A DNA stretch of 39,491 nt from a virus, in the IMG/VR virus record IMGVR_UViG_3300001680_000198, positions 1 through 39,491 of that record, one strand, 5' to 3'. Positions 16,674-24,658 of the stretch are shown piece after piece. The position numbers were made by a program, and so were the translations under genes. A model generated the notes under the pieces. That model searched no databases. It was not told where the DNA came from and saw nothing but the letters and a program-made list of their open reading frames with translations. The first letter of the stretch is position 1. Each line of letters begins with the position of its first letter.

Positions 16674-18339
16674 ACATTGCTCCTAACTGATCAGGTGTCA
16701 TGTTCTTTGCTTGGTCCTTAGCTATGTCTAAGCCTGTCTGACCTACTTGTGACATGAGAGCTTGCTGTTGTTGTTGCTCTTGCATTGCTTGTTGTTGTTC
16801 TTGTTTGACTTGTCTTAACTCTGCTATCTCTTCATCTGTTCTAATCGCTTCTACAGGTACAGATAATGCATCTGCCATGACTTGTACCATTGCATCTAGG
16901 TTTAGGTTATCCATCACTGTCTGATCAATCTGTGCAATCTGAGATACGTTCATCATCAAGTTTTGAATCGCTGTTACCCATTCTAGTTTTTGAGATGCAG
17001 CCATAGGATTGATGAAATTAAAACTAATACGTGATGCTTGCATTAACTCTTTAGGAGCAGGTGGTAGTACCTGTGAACGCATTGCTAATCCCCATGTACG
17101 TTCAAGTAATACTTGTAAGTATTCAGATTGCATACGAGAGAAAATTGCGCCTAATTGATTGCGATATACCTGTACTCTTGCTTGGATCTCTGTAGCTGTT
17201 AATGGTGAACTGCCTTGAGGTGTTAATTGGTCACTCATCAAAGTACGTTTAATCTTCGCTTGGAAGTGTTGAAGGAAGTCTAGTCCTAGTCCTACTGAAG
17301 CTGATCCAGTATCCAATCGTTTAATTGCGTCTACACTGTTTGCTGCAATGATTGCATTAGGTCGAATACGAAGTGTATTAGGATTAACTACACCGTCATG
17401 CTGTGCTACCCATAAGCCACCCAAATTAAGTTCTGCTGTTTGTAGAGATAGTTTAGTTAGTTGGTTAGCTGTCTTAGCATCACTGATCACCATAGATCCC
17501 ATACCTAAACCGTAATGGCTGTCAGGTATCTTCTTGAATCGGGATACCACACATGGGAACTCTTCAAATCCTGATTCTTTTAGGATGTGTTTTGATTGAG
17601 ATTCAATTGTGTATGAAGCGAAAGGCATTGATGTTGAAACACGTTTACCTTCTTCACCTTTAACAAACTTACTGTCTCTAGGGAAGATTGCTTGAACAAG
17701 TGTGAACTTCTGATCAGGTTTCTTTTCTAATGCTGTTTTAACTTTTTCTGATACGTTGTCTATTCCAAACTCAGATACGATCTGTTCTGCTGATAACTCA
17801 AACTCCCTATAGATTGTGTCGATCAACCCATTTGCTTGTGTTGAGCTGATATAGCAGTTGCCAATAGACCAGGTATTAAATGTAAAACCGCCTTTGTCTC
17901 TATTCGTATCTGCATACAATACTGCCCATCCTGCCACTACTAGATCTGTTAGAAAGTCTGTGACTTCTGAATCAAAGTTAGATGCATGAATATTTCTAAA
18001 TAGGAATTGATCTACTTGGCTTAACCATTGTTCGCCTTGTGTGAGCTGAGAAGGTGTATCTACACCGCTTGGAACTGATTTAAACCAAATACTGACAGGG
18101 CTTGTAGTACCACTAACAATAGAGCTAACAAGTAGTTGAATACTTTCTACTGCTGTTGTGTCGAAGAGGTCTGTACGAGCCTGTTTACGTTCTTGTTCTA
18201 AAGCTAATGCTGCTACATCTGTAAAGCTTTGCTGACGTTCAGGAGCGCAATATTTATAACATTCCTTCCAATGAGCTTCGTGCTTAATTCGATCTGTTTT
18301 GAGTTGGGACAAACGCTTTAATAGTTGTTGTGCGTTCAT
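16663..18339 (-). CDS. portal / head-to-tail connector protein
   Basis: This 558-residue protein begins MNAQQLLKRLSQLKTDRIKHEAHWKECYKYCAPERQ, typical of T7 gp8-like connectors. It continues with QARTDLFDTTAVESIQLLVSSIVSG (about 55-80) and the conserved TATEIQARVQVYRNQLGAIFSRMQSEYL helix (about 385-412). The C-terminus is Gln-rich (KQEQQQAMQEQQQQQAL). The ring of this protein forms the DNA entry vertex and binds terminase. Confidence 0.92.
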   Translation of the reverse strand: MNAQQLLKRLSQLKTDRIKHEAHWKECYKYCAPERQQSFTDVAALALEQERKQARTDLFDTTAVESIQLLVSSIVSGTTSPVSIWFKSVPSGVDTPSQLTQGEQWLSQVDQFLFRNIHASNFDSEVTDFLTDLVVAGWAVLYADTNRDKGGFTFNTWSIGNCYISSTQANGLIDTIYREFELSAEQIVSEFGIDNVSEKVKTALEKKPDQKFTLVQAIFPRDSKFVKGEEGKRVSTSMPFASYTIESQSKHILKESGFEEFPCVVSRFKKIPDSHYGLGMGSMVISDAKTANQLTKLSLQTAELNLGGLWVAQHDGVVNPNTLRIRPNAIIAANSVDAIKRLDTGSASVGLGLDFLQHFQAKIKRTLMSDQLTPQGSSPLTATEIQARVQVYRNQLGAIFSRMQSEYLQVLLERTWGLAMRSQVLPPAPKELMQASRISFNFINPMAASQKLEWVTAIQNLMMNVSQIAQIDQTVMDNLNLDAMVQVMADALSVPVEAIRTDEEIAELRQVKQEQQQAMQEQQQQQALMSQVGQTGLDIAKDQAKNMTPDQLGAMFEQ

Positions 18340-18346
18340 CTAATTA

Positions 18347-18547
18347 TCACGTTCCTGTCTTCGTTCTTGGTGGACTGATTGCTGATAAAGCTGTTTGACC
18401 ATCTACCAAACTGCCTAATGCTGTACTTTGTTTGTTTTTACGTCTTACTGCTGAGTTCTCATTAGATTCTTTCTGAGCTAATTCCTTAGCTTTACGTTCA
18501 ATCTCTTCAGGTGACTCTTGCTGTACGACCTTCGGTTTTGATCCCAT
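18347..18547 (-). CDS. small gp7.3-like virion assembly protein
   Basis: A 66-residue, highly charged and probably disordered protein and the first gene of the late operon, 7 bases before portal. MGSKPKVVQ, an EE/RKAKELAQKE helix and RRKNKQSTALGS resemble the T7 gp7.3 type (tail assembly/host range) found upstream of podovirus portals. The assignment rests on position, size and composition. Confidence 0.6.
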   Translation of the reverse strand: MGSKPKVVQQESPEEIERKAKELAQKESNENSAVRRKNKQSTALGSLVDGQTALSAISPPRTKTGT

Positions 18548-18607
18548 TACTTTGTTTCCATGTTTGTTGTTTTATATGTTGTTGGGCGTTTCTTGCGACC
18601 AGGCTTC

Positions 18608-18672
18608 TTGTCCTTCGGATCAAGCCAAACGATGAAGCTGTTTGTCTTGAGCAAAGCCAAGATCCTTAACGC
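18608..18672 (+). repeat. 65-base structured repeat, copy 1
   Basis: An ungapped match to 31420-31484. The first 20 bases (TTGTCCTTCGGATCAAGCCA) are identical, then 14 bases differ completely, then 12 are identical (TTGTCTTGAGCA), then 19 with 3 differences. A TCC-TTC-GGA hairpin and a TCAAG/CTTGA pair lie in the conserved parts, and the variable block falls in the loop. This suggests a folded RNA or protein site, not coding sequence. Confidence 0.7.
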
Positions 18673-18927
18673 TGTCTAGGTGCGTCTTACCGTTCTCTTT
18701 GTTCTAAAAGATTCGTGGCATCCAATGTTGCAAAATGCGTGTGCGTGTACGTGCGTACATAGGTATATAGAAGGGCAATCTAATTCTTTATCTAGCACTT
18801 GGATCTATGCAGTCTTTTCTTTAGTTCTCATTATTGTTGTACTGTAGTCTTTGTATTGCTAGGTATTAGATAGTCTCTTTTTTAAAAAGTATATATGTCT
18901 GTTTAAATACAGATCTTGTTTATATTT

Positions 18928-18957
18928 ATTATAGAGCTATTGATAGAGCTAAAACAA
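18928..18957 (-). promoter_or_regulatory. candidate late promoter with repeated operator-like motif
   Basis: On the minus strand TTGTTT (18957-18952) and a perfect TATAAT (18933-18928) are separated by 18 bases. The spacer contains two direct copies of TAGCTCTAT, 12 bases apart. It would transcribe the whole virion operon. Without a phage RNA polymerase gene, host sigma-70 transcription is expected. The match is good at -10 and weak at -35. Confidence 0.45.
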
Positions 18958-19203
18958 AACCAAATTAGAAAGAGAAAAACTAAAATGGTTTGAAAAGGGG
19001 ATAGTCAGCCTACCTAGATAAGCTGATTAGAATTGATAGATTATTTAAAGGAAATATATAAATGACTTGCTTAGATTGTTATTCTTTTACTCAGCCTAAG
19101 CTACTGAATAAGTAATATGAACTATATCATATTATGAATATTTTGTCAACACCTAATACTATATATAGTATGCTTGAAGATTAAAAGCACTATATATTGT
19201 ATT

Positions 19204-19662
19204 CTAATTCATTGAGGGTGCTATATATTCTTGCGTGATTCTTTCTAAGTTTTCGTTACAATCATATTTAGCTTCTCTAACTTTTTTTACATCTTGTTCA
19301 TATGTATGTTTAAGTCTTTCTACGACTTTATCTCCCATACTCAACATAGCTATTTCATTCAGATATATATTCAGACAGGTTTGATCTAAATCACTTCTTT
19401 TAAACTTAGCATCTTCAATCATCATTTGCTCATAAGTCATTTGATCTGATGTTTCATTCAGATACTTCAGATGAGCATTCTGTTGAAGAGCCGCATCCTT
19501 TTTCAGCCTTTGTAAGTAAAAGAAGCCAAAAGCTTTTAGATGATTTTCTGCTGTTATTTTTAAAATTGGGTAGATAGGACTTTGAATACTATCTGAACCT
19601 GCATGAGCAATTGAGATGCTAGATACAGCTATGAGAGCGAGTAGAGAAGTTCTTAGTTTCAT
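19204..19662 (-). CDS. secreted protein, unknown (152 aa)
   Basis: It has a Sec signal peptide (MKLRTSLLALIAVSSISIAHA, cut after residue 21) and a helical mature domain with two Cys residues (TCLNIYLNE; KYDCNENLE), which could form a disulphide in the periplasm. It is the last gene of a three-gene operon with ATGA overlaps, after another secreted protein and a GIY-YIG-like protein. The length and helix-Cys-helix layout resemble its neighbour, suggesting an ancient duplication or a pair acting together. I do not recognise the family. Confidence 0.7.
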   Translation of the reverse strand: MKLRTSLLALIAVSSISIAHAGSDSIQSPIYPILKITAENHLKAFGFFYLQRLKKDAALQQNAHLKYLNETSDQMTYEQMMIEDAKFKRSDLDQTCLNIYLNEIAMLSMGDKVVERLKHTYEQDVKKVREAKYDCNENLERITQEYIAPSMN

Positions 19663-20063
19663 TTTTTGTACCTATTTTCGATCTCTAAAAGTTGCTGATC
19701 AAAAGCTTTATTACAGCTCATACCTATTTGCTTTTTATTTTCTTCAATTTCTTTTTTTGTTGGATTTATATACAGTCGATCTGCATATTCATCCCCAAAA
19801 AGATCACGATTTTTTTCAACAAGATCTATCCAGCTTCTTAAAGTTAGATTACTCAAACATAATTTTGTTTTCTTTTCACTCAAAGTTCTTGCACTTGAAA
19901 CAGCAACATCATTAGACATTTTCATGGAATCGAAAAGTTGGGTTATATACATAGCTTGAGCTGAATTAGACAATTTTGATGCAGGAAAAAAATAGGTGTC
20001 TTGATCTCTTGCTTGTACTTCCATAGTCAGTAACAGAAGTAGCATTAAATTGAGAATTTTCAT
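19659..20063 (-). CDS. secreted protein, unknown (134 aa)
   Basis: Signal peptide MKILNLMLLLLLTMEVQA (cut near residue 18), then a helical mature part with two Cys residues (KTKLCLSNLTLRSW; IGMSCNKAFD). It overlaps both neighbours by ATGA, so it is translationally coupled. Two coupled exported helical proteins on a phage-plasmid suggest a cell-envelope role such as blocking entry of other phages; that is inference only. Confidence 0.7.
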   Translation of the reverse strand: MKILNLMLLLLLTMEVQARDQDTYFFPASKLSNSAQAMYITQLFDSMKMSNDVAVSSARTLSEKKTKLCLSNLTLRSWIDLVEKNRDLFGDEYADRLYINPTKKEIEENKKQIGMSCNKAFDQQLLEIENRYKK

Positions 20064-20407
20064 TGTATAAGTTGTTGTAGAGCTTCAGATAATTGAGTGT
20101 AGCATTCAGTTGTTGAGCCGTTAAATGAGATTTTAGGCTTATAGTGAAATTCCTGCATCTCAGTTTTGAATGCTACTTCCAGGTCATAGACTGCTTCTGC
20201 TGTATCAGGAAGTTCGAGTAGGATCTCCCATTCGTATGGCATTGCCTTCACAGTACCGTATCGAGTTAAAATGTTATTGACTGTGATACCGAGCTTATAG
20301 AAGGTCTCTTCTTTATCCCAACATTTGATTAAGTAGAAGATAGGTTGACCACCGTTCTTGATTGATTGGTCTAGAAAAGACTGACGTTTGCATCCTTTAA
20401 TTTTCAT
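20060..20407 (-). CDS. GIY-YIG superfamily (T5orf172-like) protein
   Basis: This 115-residue protein contains FYLIKC, then FYKLGITVNNILTRYGTVKAMPYEWEILLELP, and DTAEAVYDLEVAFK (about 24-90). The pattern matches the compact GIY-YIG-like fold of T5orf172/MUG113 proteins: paired strands ending YL and LGIT, an Arg after the loop, then a late Glu. These can be nucleases, but the classical GIY and YIG residues are diverged and activity is uncertain. It is the first gene of an ATGA-coupled operon with two secreted proteins. Confidence 0.65.
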   Translation of the reverse strand: MKIKGCKRQSFLDQSIKNGGQPIFYLIKCWDKEETFYKLGITVNNILTRYGTVKAMPYEWEILLELPDTAEAVYDLEVAFKTEMQEFHYKPKISFNGSTTECYTQLSEALQQLIQ

Positions 20408-20433
20408 TTTAATGATCTCTTTAGCAACCCATT

Positions 20434-20457
20434 AATAGGTCTTGTAATAGGTCTTGT
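20434..20457. repeat. tandem 12-bp repeat AATAGGTCTTGT x2
   Basis: Two adjacent copies of AATAGGTCTTGT (20434-20445, 20446-20457) lie about 30 bases upstream of the GIY-YIG gene. The placement fits an operator for this operon; the binding protein is unknown. Confidence 0.5.
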
Positions 20458-20560
20458 AATTAGTTATATTGTATTAAGGCTTGTAGCGTATCGTAATAAA
20501 ACAAGGTCGGTTCTGGTTAATTGGCTACAGGTTAATGCAGAACATAATGAGTAAATTGGT

Positions 20561-20845
20561 ATGAATAACATTGTCCACAGTCGATTTGTGGCTAGTGTTT
20601 CAGATCTAAAAAAGAATCCAATGGAAGTTGTTAGCAATGGATTCGGTGAAGCTGTAGCTATTCTGAATAGGAATAATCCAGCTTTTTACTGTGTTCCTGC
20701 TGATATGTACGAAAGGCTGATGGATTTAATTGAAGATAAGGAACTGATCAAGCTAGCTGAACAAGTCGATACTGAAGAAACAGTAAAGGTATCTTTAAAT
20801 GAGTTACGAGCTAGAGTTCGCAAAAGCAGCTCTCAAGAAGTTTGA
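20561..20845 (+). CDS. Phd/YefM-family antitoxin
   Basis: A 94-residue antitoxin. The N-terminal half (SRFVASVSDLKKNPMEVVSNGFGEAVAILNRNNPAFYCVPADMYERLMDLIED, about 7-60) is the Phd/YefM DNA-binding fold. The charged C-terminal tail (KVSLNELRARVRKSS) should wrap around and neutralise the toxin. It overlaps the toxin gene by 47 bases, as in StbD/StbE-type pairs. A promoter-like TTGGCT-16-CATAAT lies at about 20520-20547; such pairs autoregulate. On an extrachromosomal element it would act in post-segregational killing. Confidence 0.88.
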   Translation: MNNIVHSRFVASVSDLKKNPMEVVSNGFGEAVAILNRNNPAFYCVPADMYERLMDLIEDKELIKLAEQVDTEETVKVSLNELRARVRKSSSQEV

Positions 20846-21065
20846 TAAATTAAATCCTCAAATCGCTGATCAATTTATTCGTAAGTTGGAAGCAATACTA
20901 GAGAATCCGAAGATACCTAAAAATAAACTGAGTGGATCTAACGATCTATACAAGATAAAGCTTAGGTCCGCAGGATATAGATTGGTGTACCAAGTTATTG
21001 ATGACAGGGTAGTGATATTAGTCCTTGACGTTGATAGACGGGACACCATCTATAAAAATATGTAA
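20799..21065 (+). CDS. relE: RelE/ParE-superfamily toxin
   Basis: An 88-residue toxin with the RelE/StbE pattern: SYELEFAKAALKKFDKLNPQIADQFIRKL, then KLSGSNDLYKIKLRSAGYRLVYQVIDDRVVILVLDVDRRD. The K and R residues of YKIKLRSAGYRLVYQV and the final R-R pair are those usually implicated in ribosome-dependent mRNA cleavage. The start is inside the antitoxin gene, and a terminator follows at 21074-21104. It looks complete. Confidence 0.9.
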   Translation: MSYELEFAKAALKKFDKLNPQIADQFIRKLEAILENPKIPKNKLSGSNDLYKIKLRSAGYRLVYQVIDDRVVILVLDVDRRDTIYKNM

Positions 21066-21071
21066 GATAAA

Positions 21072-21392
21072 TTAGCCCTCAGTCTTTGATTGTTGGGCTT
21101 TTTTAGTACGTGGTTTAGATGTTTTATTAGTTTTAGGTTTATCTATCCCTATCAATTTGGATTGCTCTATAACGATCTGATTAGCATCCAGGGCATTGTA
21201 GATACCTATCTCATGAGTAGTAATAGAAAACAGTTCAGGATGTTTGAAATAGGATTCAAATAAGGAAATAGGGATAGTTGGTCCATTTAAAATCAATTTT
21301 AGTTTGGTTGTATCTGTAAATTCAGGAATGAGGTCTGAATATGTGACAAGTACGAGTTTGTCAGCTTGATAGATTTTATATACTGAATACAT
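21072..21392 (-). CDS. unknown 106-aa protein
   Basis: This small protein has an N-terminal alpha/beta-like region (MYSVYKIYQADKLVLVTYSDLIPEF) and a very basic C-terminal tail (KPKTNKTSKPRTKKAQQSK) that could bind nucleic acid. There is no signal peptide or known motif. It is convergent with the toxin gene and its end overlaps that terminator. Upstream is AT-rich sequence with no clear promoter match. I cannot assign a function. Confidence 0.55.
   Translation of the reverse strand: MYSVYKIYQADKLVLVTYSDLIPEFTDTTKLKLILNGPTIPISLFESYFKHPELFSITTHEIGIYNALDANQIVIEQSKLIGIDKPKTNKTSKPRTKKAQQSKTEG
21074..21104 (+). terminator. terminator after toxin-antitoxin genes
   Basis: AGCCC (21074-21078) pairs with GGGCT (21095-21099), followed by five T. 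It overlaps the last codons of the convergent gene at 21072-21392. Confidence 0.7.
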
Positions 21393-21544
21393 AGTTTCTC
21401 TTTTTATTAGTAGTTTTATTTATTATTTTTGATGTCGCTTTCATATAAATATTAGTTATAGAAAACAGATACATATATAACATATTTTTATTATATTGTC
21501 AATCTTTATAACTTTTAAGAATATGAATACCAATACTACATAGG

Positions 21545-21919
21545 CTATTTATCATAGTTATTAATGGCTTTTTGAAATGAATGGCTACATGCTAAATAGT
21601 GACGTTCTTCAAAATCAGCAATAGCTTTCTTTTTCATAGTTTGATCAGGATATACAGGTATCGTATAGGCATCTTGAACAATAAAGAAAATCTGTTTTTC
21701 TTCTTTTTCTCTTGCTTCTTGATCAGTCATTTTAGCTGTAACTGACATGAGCTTTGCTGTAGCTTCAGAAGCCTTCATACCTAACTGTCTATATGTTTGA
21801 GCCGTAGAAGCTATTGTTTCAGCTTTCTTACAATGAGCTTGAGCTAATTCATATACTGATTCTGAATAGGCTGAAGTACCAGTACAAGCTATCAGTAAAA
21901 CTAAAGCTATCTTTTTCAT
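21545..21919 (-). CDS. secreted protein or lipoprotein, unknown (124 aa)
   Basis: The N-terminus MKKIALVLLIACTGTSAYS is an export signal. It could be cut after TSA (residue 17); LIAC at 9-12 also resembles a lipobox, though the signal would be unusually short. The mature part is helical, with Cys in ELAQAHCKKAE and HYLACSHSF. It is the fourth exported small protein encoded here and shares the helix-Cys layout of those at 19204-20063. Function unknown. Confidence 0.68.
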   Translation of the reverse strand: MKKIALVLLIACTGTSAYSESVYELAQAHCKKAETIASTAQTYRQLGMKASEATAKLMSVTAKMTDQEAREKEEKQIFFIVQDAYTIPVYPDQTMKKKAIADFEERHYLACSHSFQKAINNYDK

Positions 21920-22612
21920 ATTTATGAAATACCTATAATTTATTAAATTTTAGTTTAATTGGTATTAAAAATAAACAGCATACAAAACAAGATCAGGATC
22001 AGACAGTTCTAGATATGAGAGATACAGATTTATCTGTAGATCGAAATAGATTGATTACTGTCTGATAATGAAAGCTGATATACGACTGATAAGGAGTATA
22101 GAAGATTGAATGTTACAGATACCAAATCTGACAGAAACGAATACCACTACATCCGTAGGATCAGATAGAGCTAGAAATAGGAATACCAATTCTATTTAAA
22201 ACTATTTTTTATTAATTATTTATTATCTTTTAAAAGAAAGAGATAGTTAATTCTATTCTTAACTTGATTGGTATTGAAAGAAAACAGGTTAGTAGGCAGT
22301 CAGTTCAATGTTGGATATGGATACGTGCCTGTTAAGGTACGGATACAGATTAAAGATTGATTACTGACTGTTAAAGGTAAAGTCATGTTTGTGTCCGATA
22401 GGATACAAATATGGTTTTAGCTTGTTATAGGTTAAATAAAGTAAAACTAAATAGTGAAAGATATGAGAACGACTGTAAGGAGTTCGATATATCTTGTTTT
22501 CTTTCTAAACTTTAAAAATTATTTATTAGATAGATATATATTTTTTTATTAATCTTCTCTTTAAGATCGAGGTTAAATAAAGCCCTAAAAGATTGAGTTT
22601 TTTGATAGTCCC

Positions 22613-22630
22613 AAGACAAGGTTTTGTCTT
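22613..22630. repeat. AAGACAA inverted repeat, copy 1
   Basis: AAGACAA-GGTT-TTGTCTT: 7-bp arms with a 4-base loop. The same sequence recurs at 22941-22957. Likely a protein-binding site or small hairpin tied to replication control. Confidence 0.65.
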
Positions 22631-22714
22631 CCCTTATTTTATAAGCTTTTTTAGCTCTCCTTCAAAAACAATTGAAAACATTGAGTTTTGAAAGAAAGAA
22701 TCTCAGCTCGAAAC

Positions 22715-22758
22715 TTTACGAAGCATAGCGAGTGATAACGAAGCTATGCTGAAGTAAA
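22715..22758. other. stem-loop in origin region
   Basis: Outer arms TTTAC (22715) and GTAAA (22754) and inner arms AGCATAGC (22722) and GCTATGCT (22743) enclose a 13-base loop. Thirteen paired positions make chance unlikely; it may be part of a regulatory RNA or an origin structure. Confidence 0.5.
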
Positions 22759-22940
22759 TGTTTGAGCAACCAACCGACTGAACCAAATTAGCTACTGTAC
22801 CAGGTAGTAGCAGAGGGCGGTCAGTAGACATGCTTTAGGTGCTATGTCTGTGTGCGTTTATGTGTACCTAGAATCCGTACATTTTTGTTTTAAGGTTTTT
22901 CTATTTTTTATTTTATAAAACAATATATTAGAAAACGTCC

Positions 22941-22957
22941 AAGACAAGGTTTTGTCT
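22941..22957. repeat. AAGACAA inverted repeat, copy 2
   Basis: CCAAGACAAGGTTTTGTCT is identical to the first copy at 22611-22629, 328 bases apart. Confidence 0.65.
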
Positions 22958-23061
22958 AGGATACTGTCAATTTCACCTGTGATTTAGAGGTTTTTTGTGT
23001 ATCGAATTGCAGCGAAAGCCGTATAAAACCTAAGTTCAGCTAAGACTGAAAACTGTCTTAA

Positions 23062-23070
23062 TTATCCACA
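23062..23070 (+). promoter_or_regulatory. DnaA box
   Basis: TTATCCACA, a perfect consensus DnaA-binding site, lies between the AAGACAA repeats. It supports DnaA-assisted initiation at this origin. Confidence 0.6.
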
Positions 23071-23141
23071 ACTATAAATTTAAAATGAAAACATGGATTT
23101 ACCTAGACAAATAAAGGGTTTTAAGACAAAAATAGGTACTA

Positions 23142-23183
23142 CAAGACAAGATGTTGACACTATTTGTCTTGATTTGCTATAAT
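23142..23183 (+). promoter_or_regulatory. consensus promoter of the replication gene with overlapping operator
   Basis: TTGACA (23154-23159) and TATAAT (23178-23183) with an 18-base spacer. An inverted repeat, CAAGACAA (23142-23149) and TTGTCTTG (23164-23171), straddles the -35 box, so a bound protein would block polymerase. The same half-site is repeated upstream, so the replication protein or a co-regulator probably controls its own synthesis through it. Confidence 0.8.
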
Positions 23184-23243
23184 CTGTCTCAAGAGGGGAG
23201 GATAGTCTTCCACAACATTTTAATAACATAAGGAACAAAAAAC

Positions 23244-24587
23244 GTGCCAATAGGAAAAATAAGCACCGTGTTTAAAGTATATGACGCAATGATGGGTAGT
23301 GGTAAAACTACTCAAATTATAGAAAACATTAGAACAGCAAACAAAGACCAAAACTTTTTATACATCACTCCCTTACTTGATGAATGTCATCGTATCTCAG
23401 GAACAACTTATGATCCTGAGGATAATTTGAAACGTCCATTAATTACGACCCATGATGATACAAGTGTCCATTATGCTTATTTAGATGATGCACCTTTAAA
23501 AGACAGACGTTTTAAACATCCAAGCTATAAAGGTGGTAATAAAGCTGAAAGCTTACAGTATCTAATTAAAAACAAAGAGAATGTAGTTAGTACCCATCAA
23601 CTATTTATGAACTTAACCCCTTCTATGCTTGAAGATGCTAAGGACTACATATTAGTTATTGATGAAACAATCCAGGTTTATGATGTGTATTCTGAATACA
23701 CAGCTACAGAATTAGAAGCTATCTTCCGTTTAGGATGGATCTTCATTGATGATGATGATGTAACTCTTCGCTTTAACCGTGAAAACTACGGTAATAATGG
23801 CGGTGATCCAACAGGAACTAAATATGAAAACCTAGCAACCATGTGTGATCTAGGTCAGCTCTTATATGTAGACCAAAAACTAATTGTTTGGGAACTCAGC
23901 ATTGATACTCTAAGAGCTTTTAAAGAAGTTTGGATCGCTACTTACATGTTTGAAGGCTCTCAAATGTCAGCGTATTTGAAATCGTATGGCGTTGATTATG
24001 AGCTAATTCGTTTTGGTAACAAGCCTTCTCAAATTAAGCATTTAGTCACTATCTCAGATAACAAATTTATTAATGAAGTTGGTACTAAAACTACAGCATT
24101 AAGTTCAAGTCAATTTAAAACAAACAAGAAAGTATTGTGTGAACAGTTATCTAAGAACTTAGACAATTATTTCCGTAACCATGTAAAAGCTAAGAAGTCA
24201 GATAGACTTTGGACTTCATTTAAAGAAGCTCAAGGAGCTATAGCAGGATCTCGTTATAAAGACGAATGGTTAGCCTTCAATACAAAGGCGACTAATGAAT
24301 ACAAAGACAAAACCAACTTAGCTTATTTGATGAACCTGTATCCTAATCCAATGGTAGTTAAAGCTTCAGCAATGAAAGGGTATCCAGTTAAAGAAGACAT
24401 CTTTGCTCTTTCTGAAATGGTTCAATGGATATGGCGTTCTGCTATCCGTGAAGGTAATCCAATCAATATTTATGTACCAAGTTCAAGAATGCGTACTTTG
24501 TTACAGCGTTGGTTGAATGATGAATTTGAAATTCAATCAATTGAATCTCAAGAAGCTGAAGTATTAGAACAGTTGGAATTAGTTTAA
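23244..24587 (+). CDS. helicase-like replication protein (SF2-type P-loop NTPase)
   Basis: A 447-residue ATPase. Walker A AMMGSGKTTQ is at 15-24, a YITPLLDEC segment (40-48) fits motif Ia, Walker B ILVIDET (136-142) is a DEAD-like variant, and QWIWRSAIREG (394-404) resembles the arginine-finger motif VI (Q..GR..R) of SF2 helicases. It starts with GTG preceded by AAGGA and follows the operator-bearing promoter and DnaA box, so I take it as the initiator or replicative helicase of the plasmid state. No primase or polymerase is present; host enzymes must do the synthesis. It is not a standard Rep_3 or RepA protein. Confidence 0.72.
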   Translation: MPIGKISTVFKVYDAMMGSGKTTQIIENIRTANKDQNFLYITPLLDECHRISGTTYDPEDNLKRPLITTHDDTSVHYAYLDDAPLKDRRFKHPSYKGGNKAESLQYLIKNKENVVSTHQLFMNLTPSMLEDAKDYILVIDETIQVYDVYSEYTATELEAIFRLGWIFIDDDDVTLRFNRENYGNNGGDPTGTKYENLATMCDLGQLLYVDQKLIVWELSIDTLRAFKEVWIATYMFEGSQMSAYLKSYGVDYELIRFGNKPSQIKHLVTISDNKFINEVGTKTTALSSSQFKTNKKVLCEQLSKNLDNYFRNHVKAKKSDRLWTSFKEAQGAIAGSRYKDEWLAFNTKATNEYKDKTNLAYLMNLYPNPMVVKASAMKGYPVKEDIFALSEMVQWIWRSAIREGNPINIYVPSSRMRTLLQRWLNDEFEIQSIESQEAEVLEQLELV

Positions 24588-24606
24588 ATAATAGTGAAAC
24601 CTATTT

Positions 24607-24630
24607 TAGCCTGTATTATCGGGCTATTTT
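24607..24630 (+). terminator. weak terminator after helicase gene
   Basis: TAGCC (24607-24611) pairs with GGCTA (24622-24626), followed by TTTT. The short stem makes this a modest candidate. Confidence 0.4.
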
Positions 24631-24658
24631 AAGGATTGCTTATCATATTTGCAAAGTA

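Larger units (their letters stand above)
18548..19203. other. 656-bp intergenic control region
   Basis: No gene seen. It holds a candidate late promoter (18928-18957) with a leader of about 370 bases to the first virion gene, one copy of a 65-base structured repeat (18608-18672), and a GT-rich stretch (about 18740-18760). Nothing recognisable was found at 18960-19200 apart from AT-rich sequence. Confidence 0.5.
21920..23243. other. 1.3-kb gene-free region, probable plasmid origin and control RNAs
   Basis: No plausible coding sequence. The left half carries two degenerate copies of a block (21956-22097 and 22266-22483) sharing GATACAGAT, AGATTGATTACTG and ACGACTG(A)TAAGGAGT. The middle has a strong hairpin at 22715-22758. 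The right part has repeated AAGACAA sites (22613, 22941, 23123, 23143, 23164 inverted), a perfect DnaA box (23062-23070), AT-rich tracts and the promoter of the helicase gene. This is the best candidate for the replication origin. Confidence 0.6.

Noticed and set aside
18720-18770. GTGCGTGTGCGTGTACGTGCG-like tract as a functional repeat
   Set aside because: It is a short alternating purine-pyrimidine run without a second copy or context; no claim made.
21920-23243. tRNA genes or CRISPR array in the large non-coding region
   Set aside because: No cloverleaf with a TTC-loop pattern and no regular direct-repeat/spacer periodicity was seen; repeats are operators and degenerate blocks.
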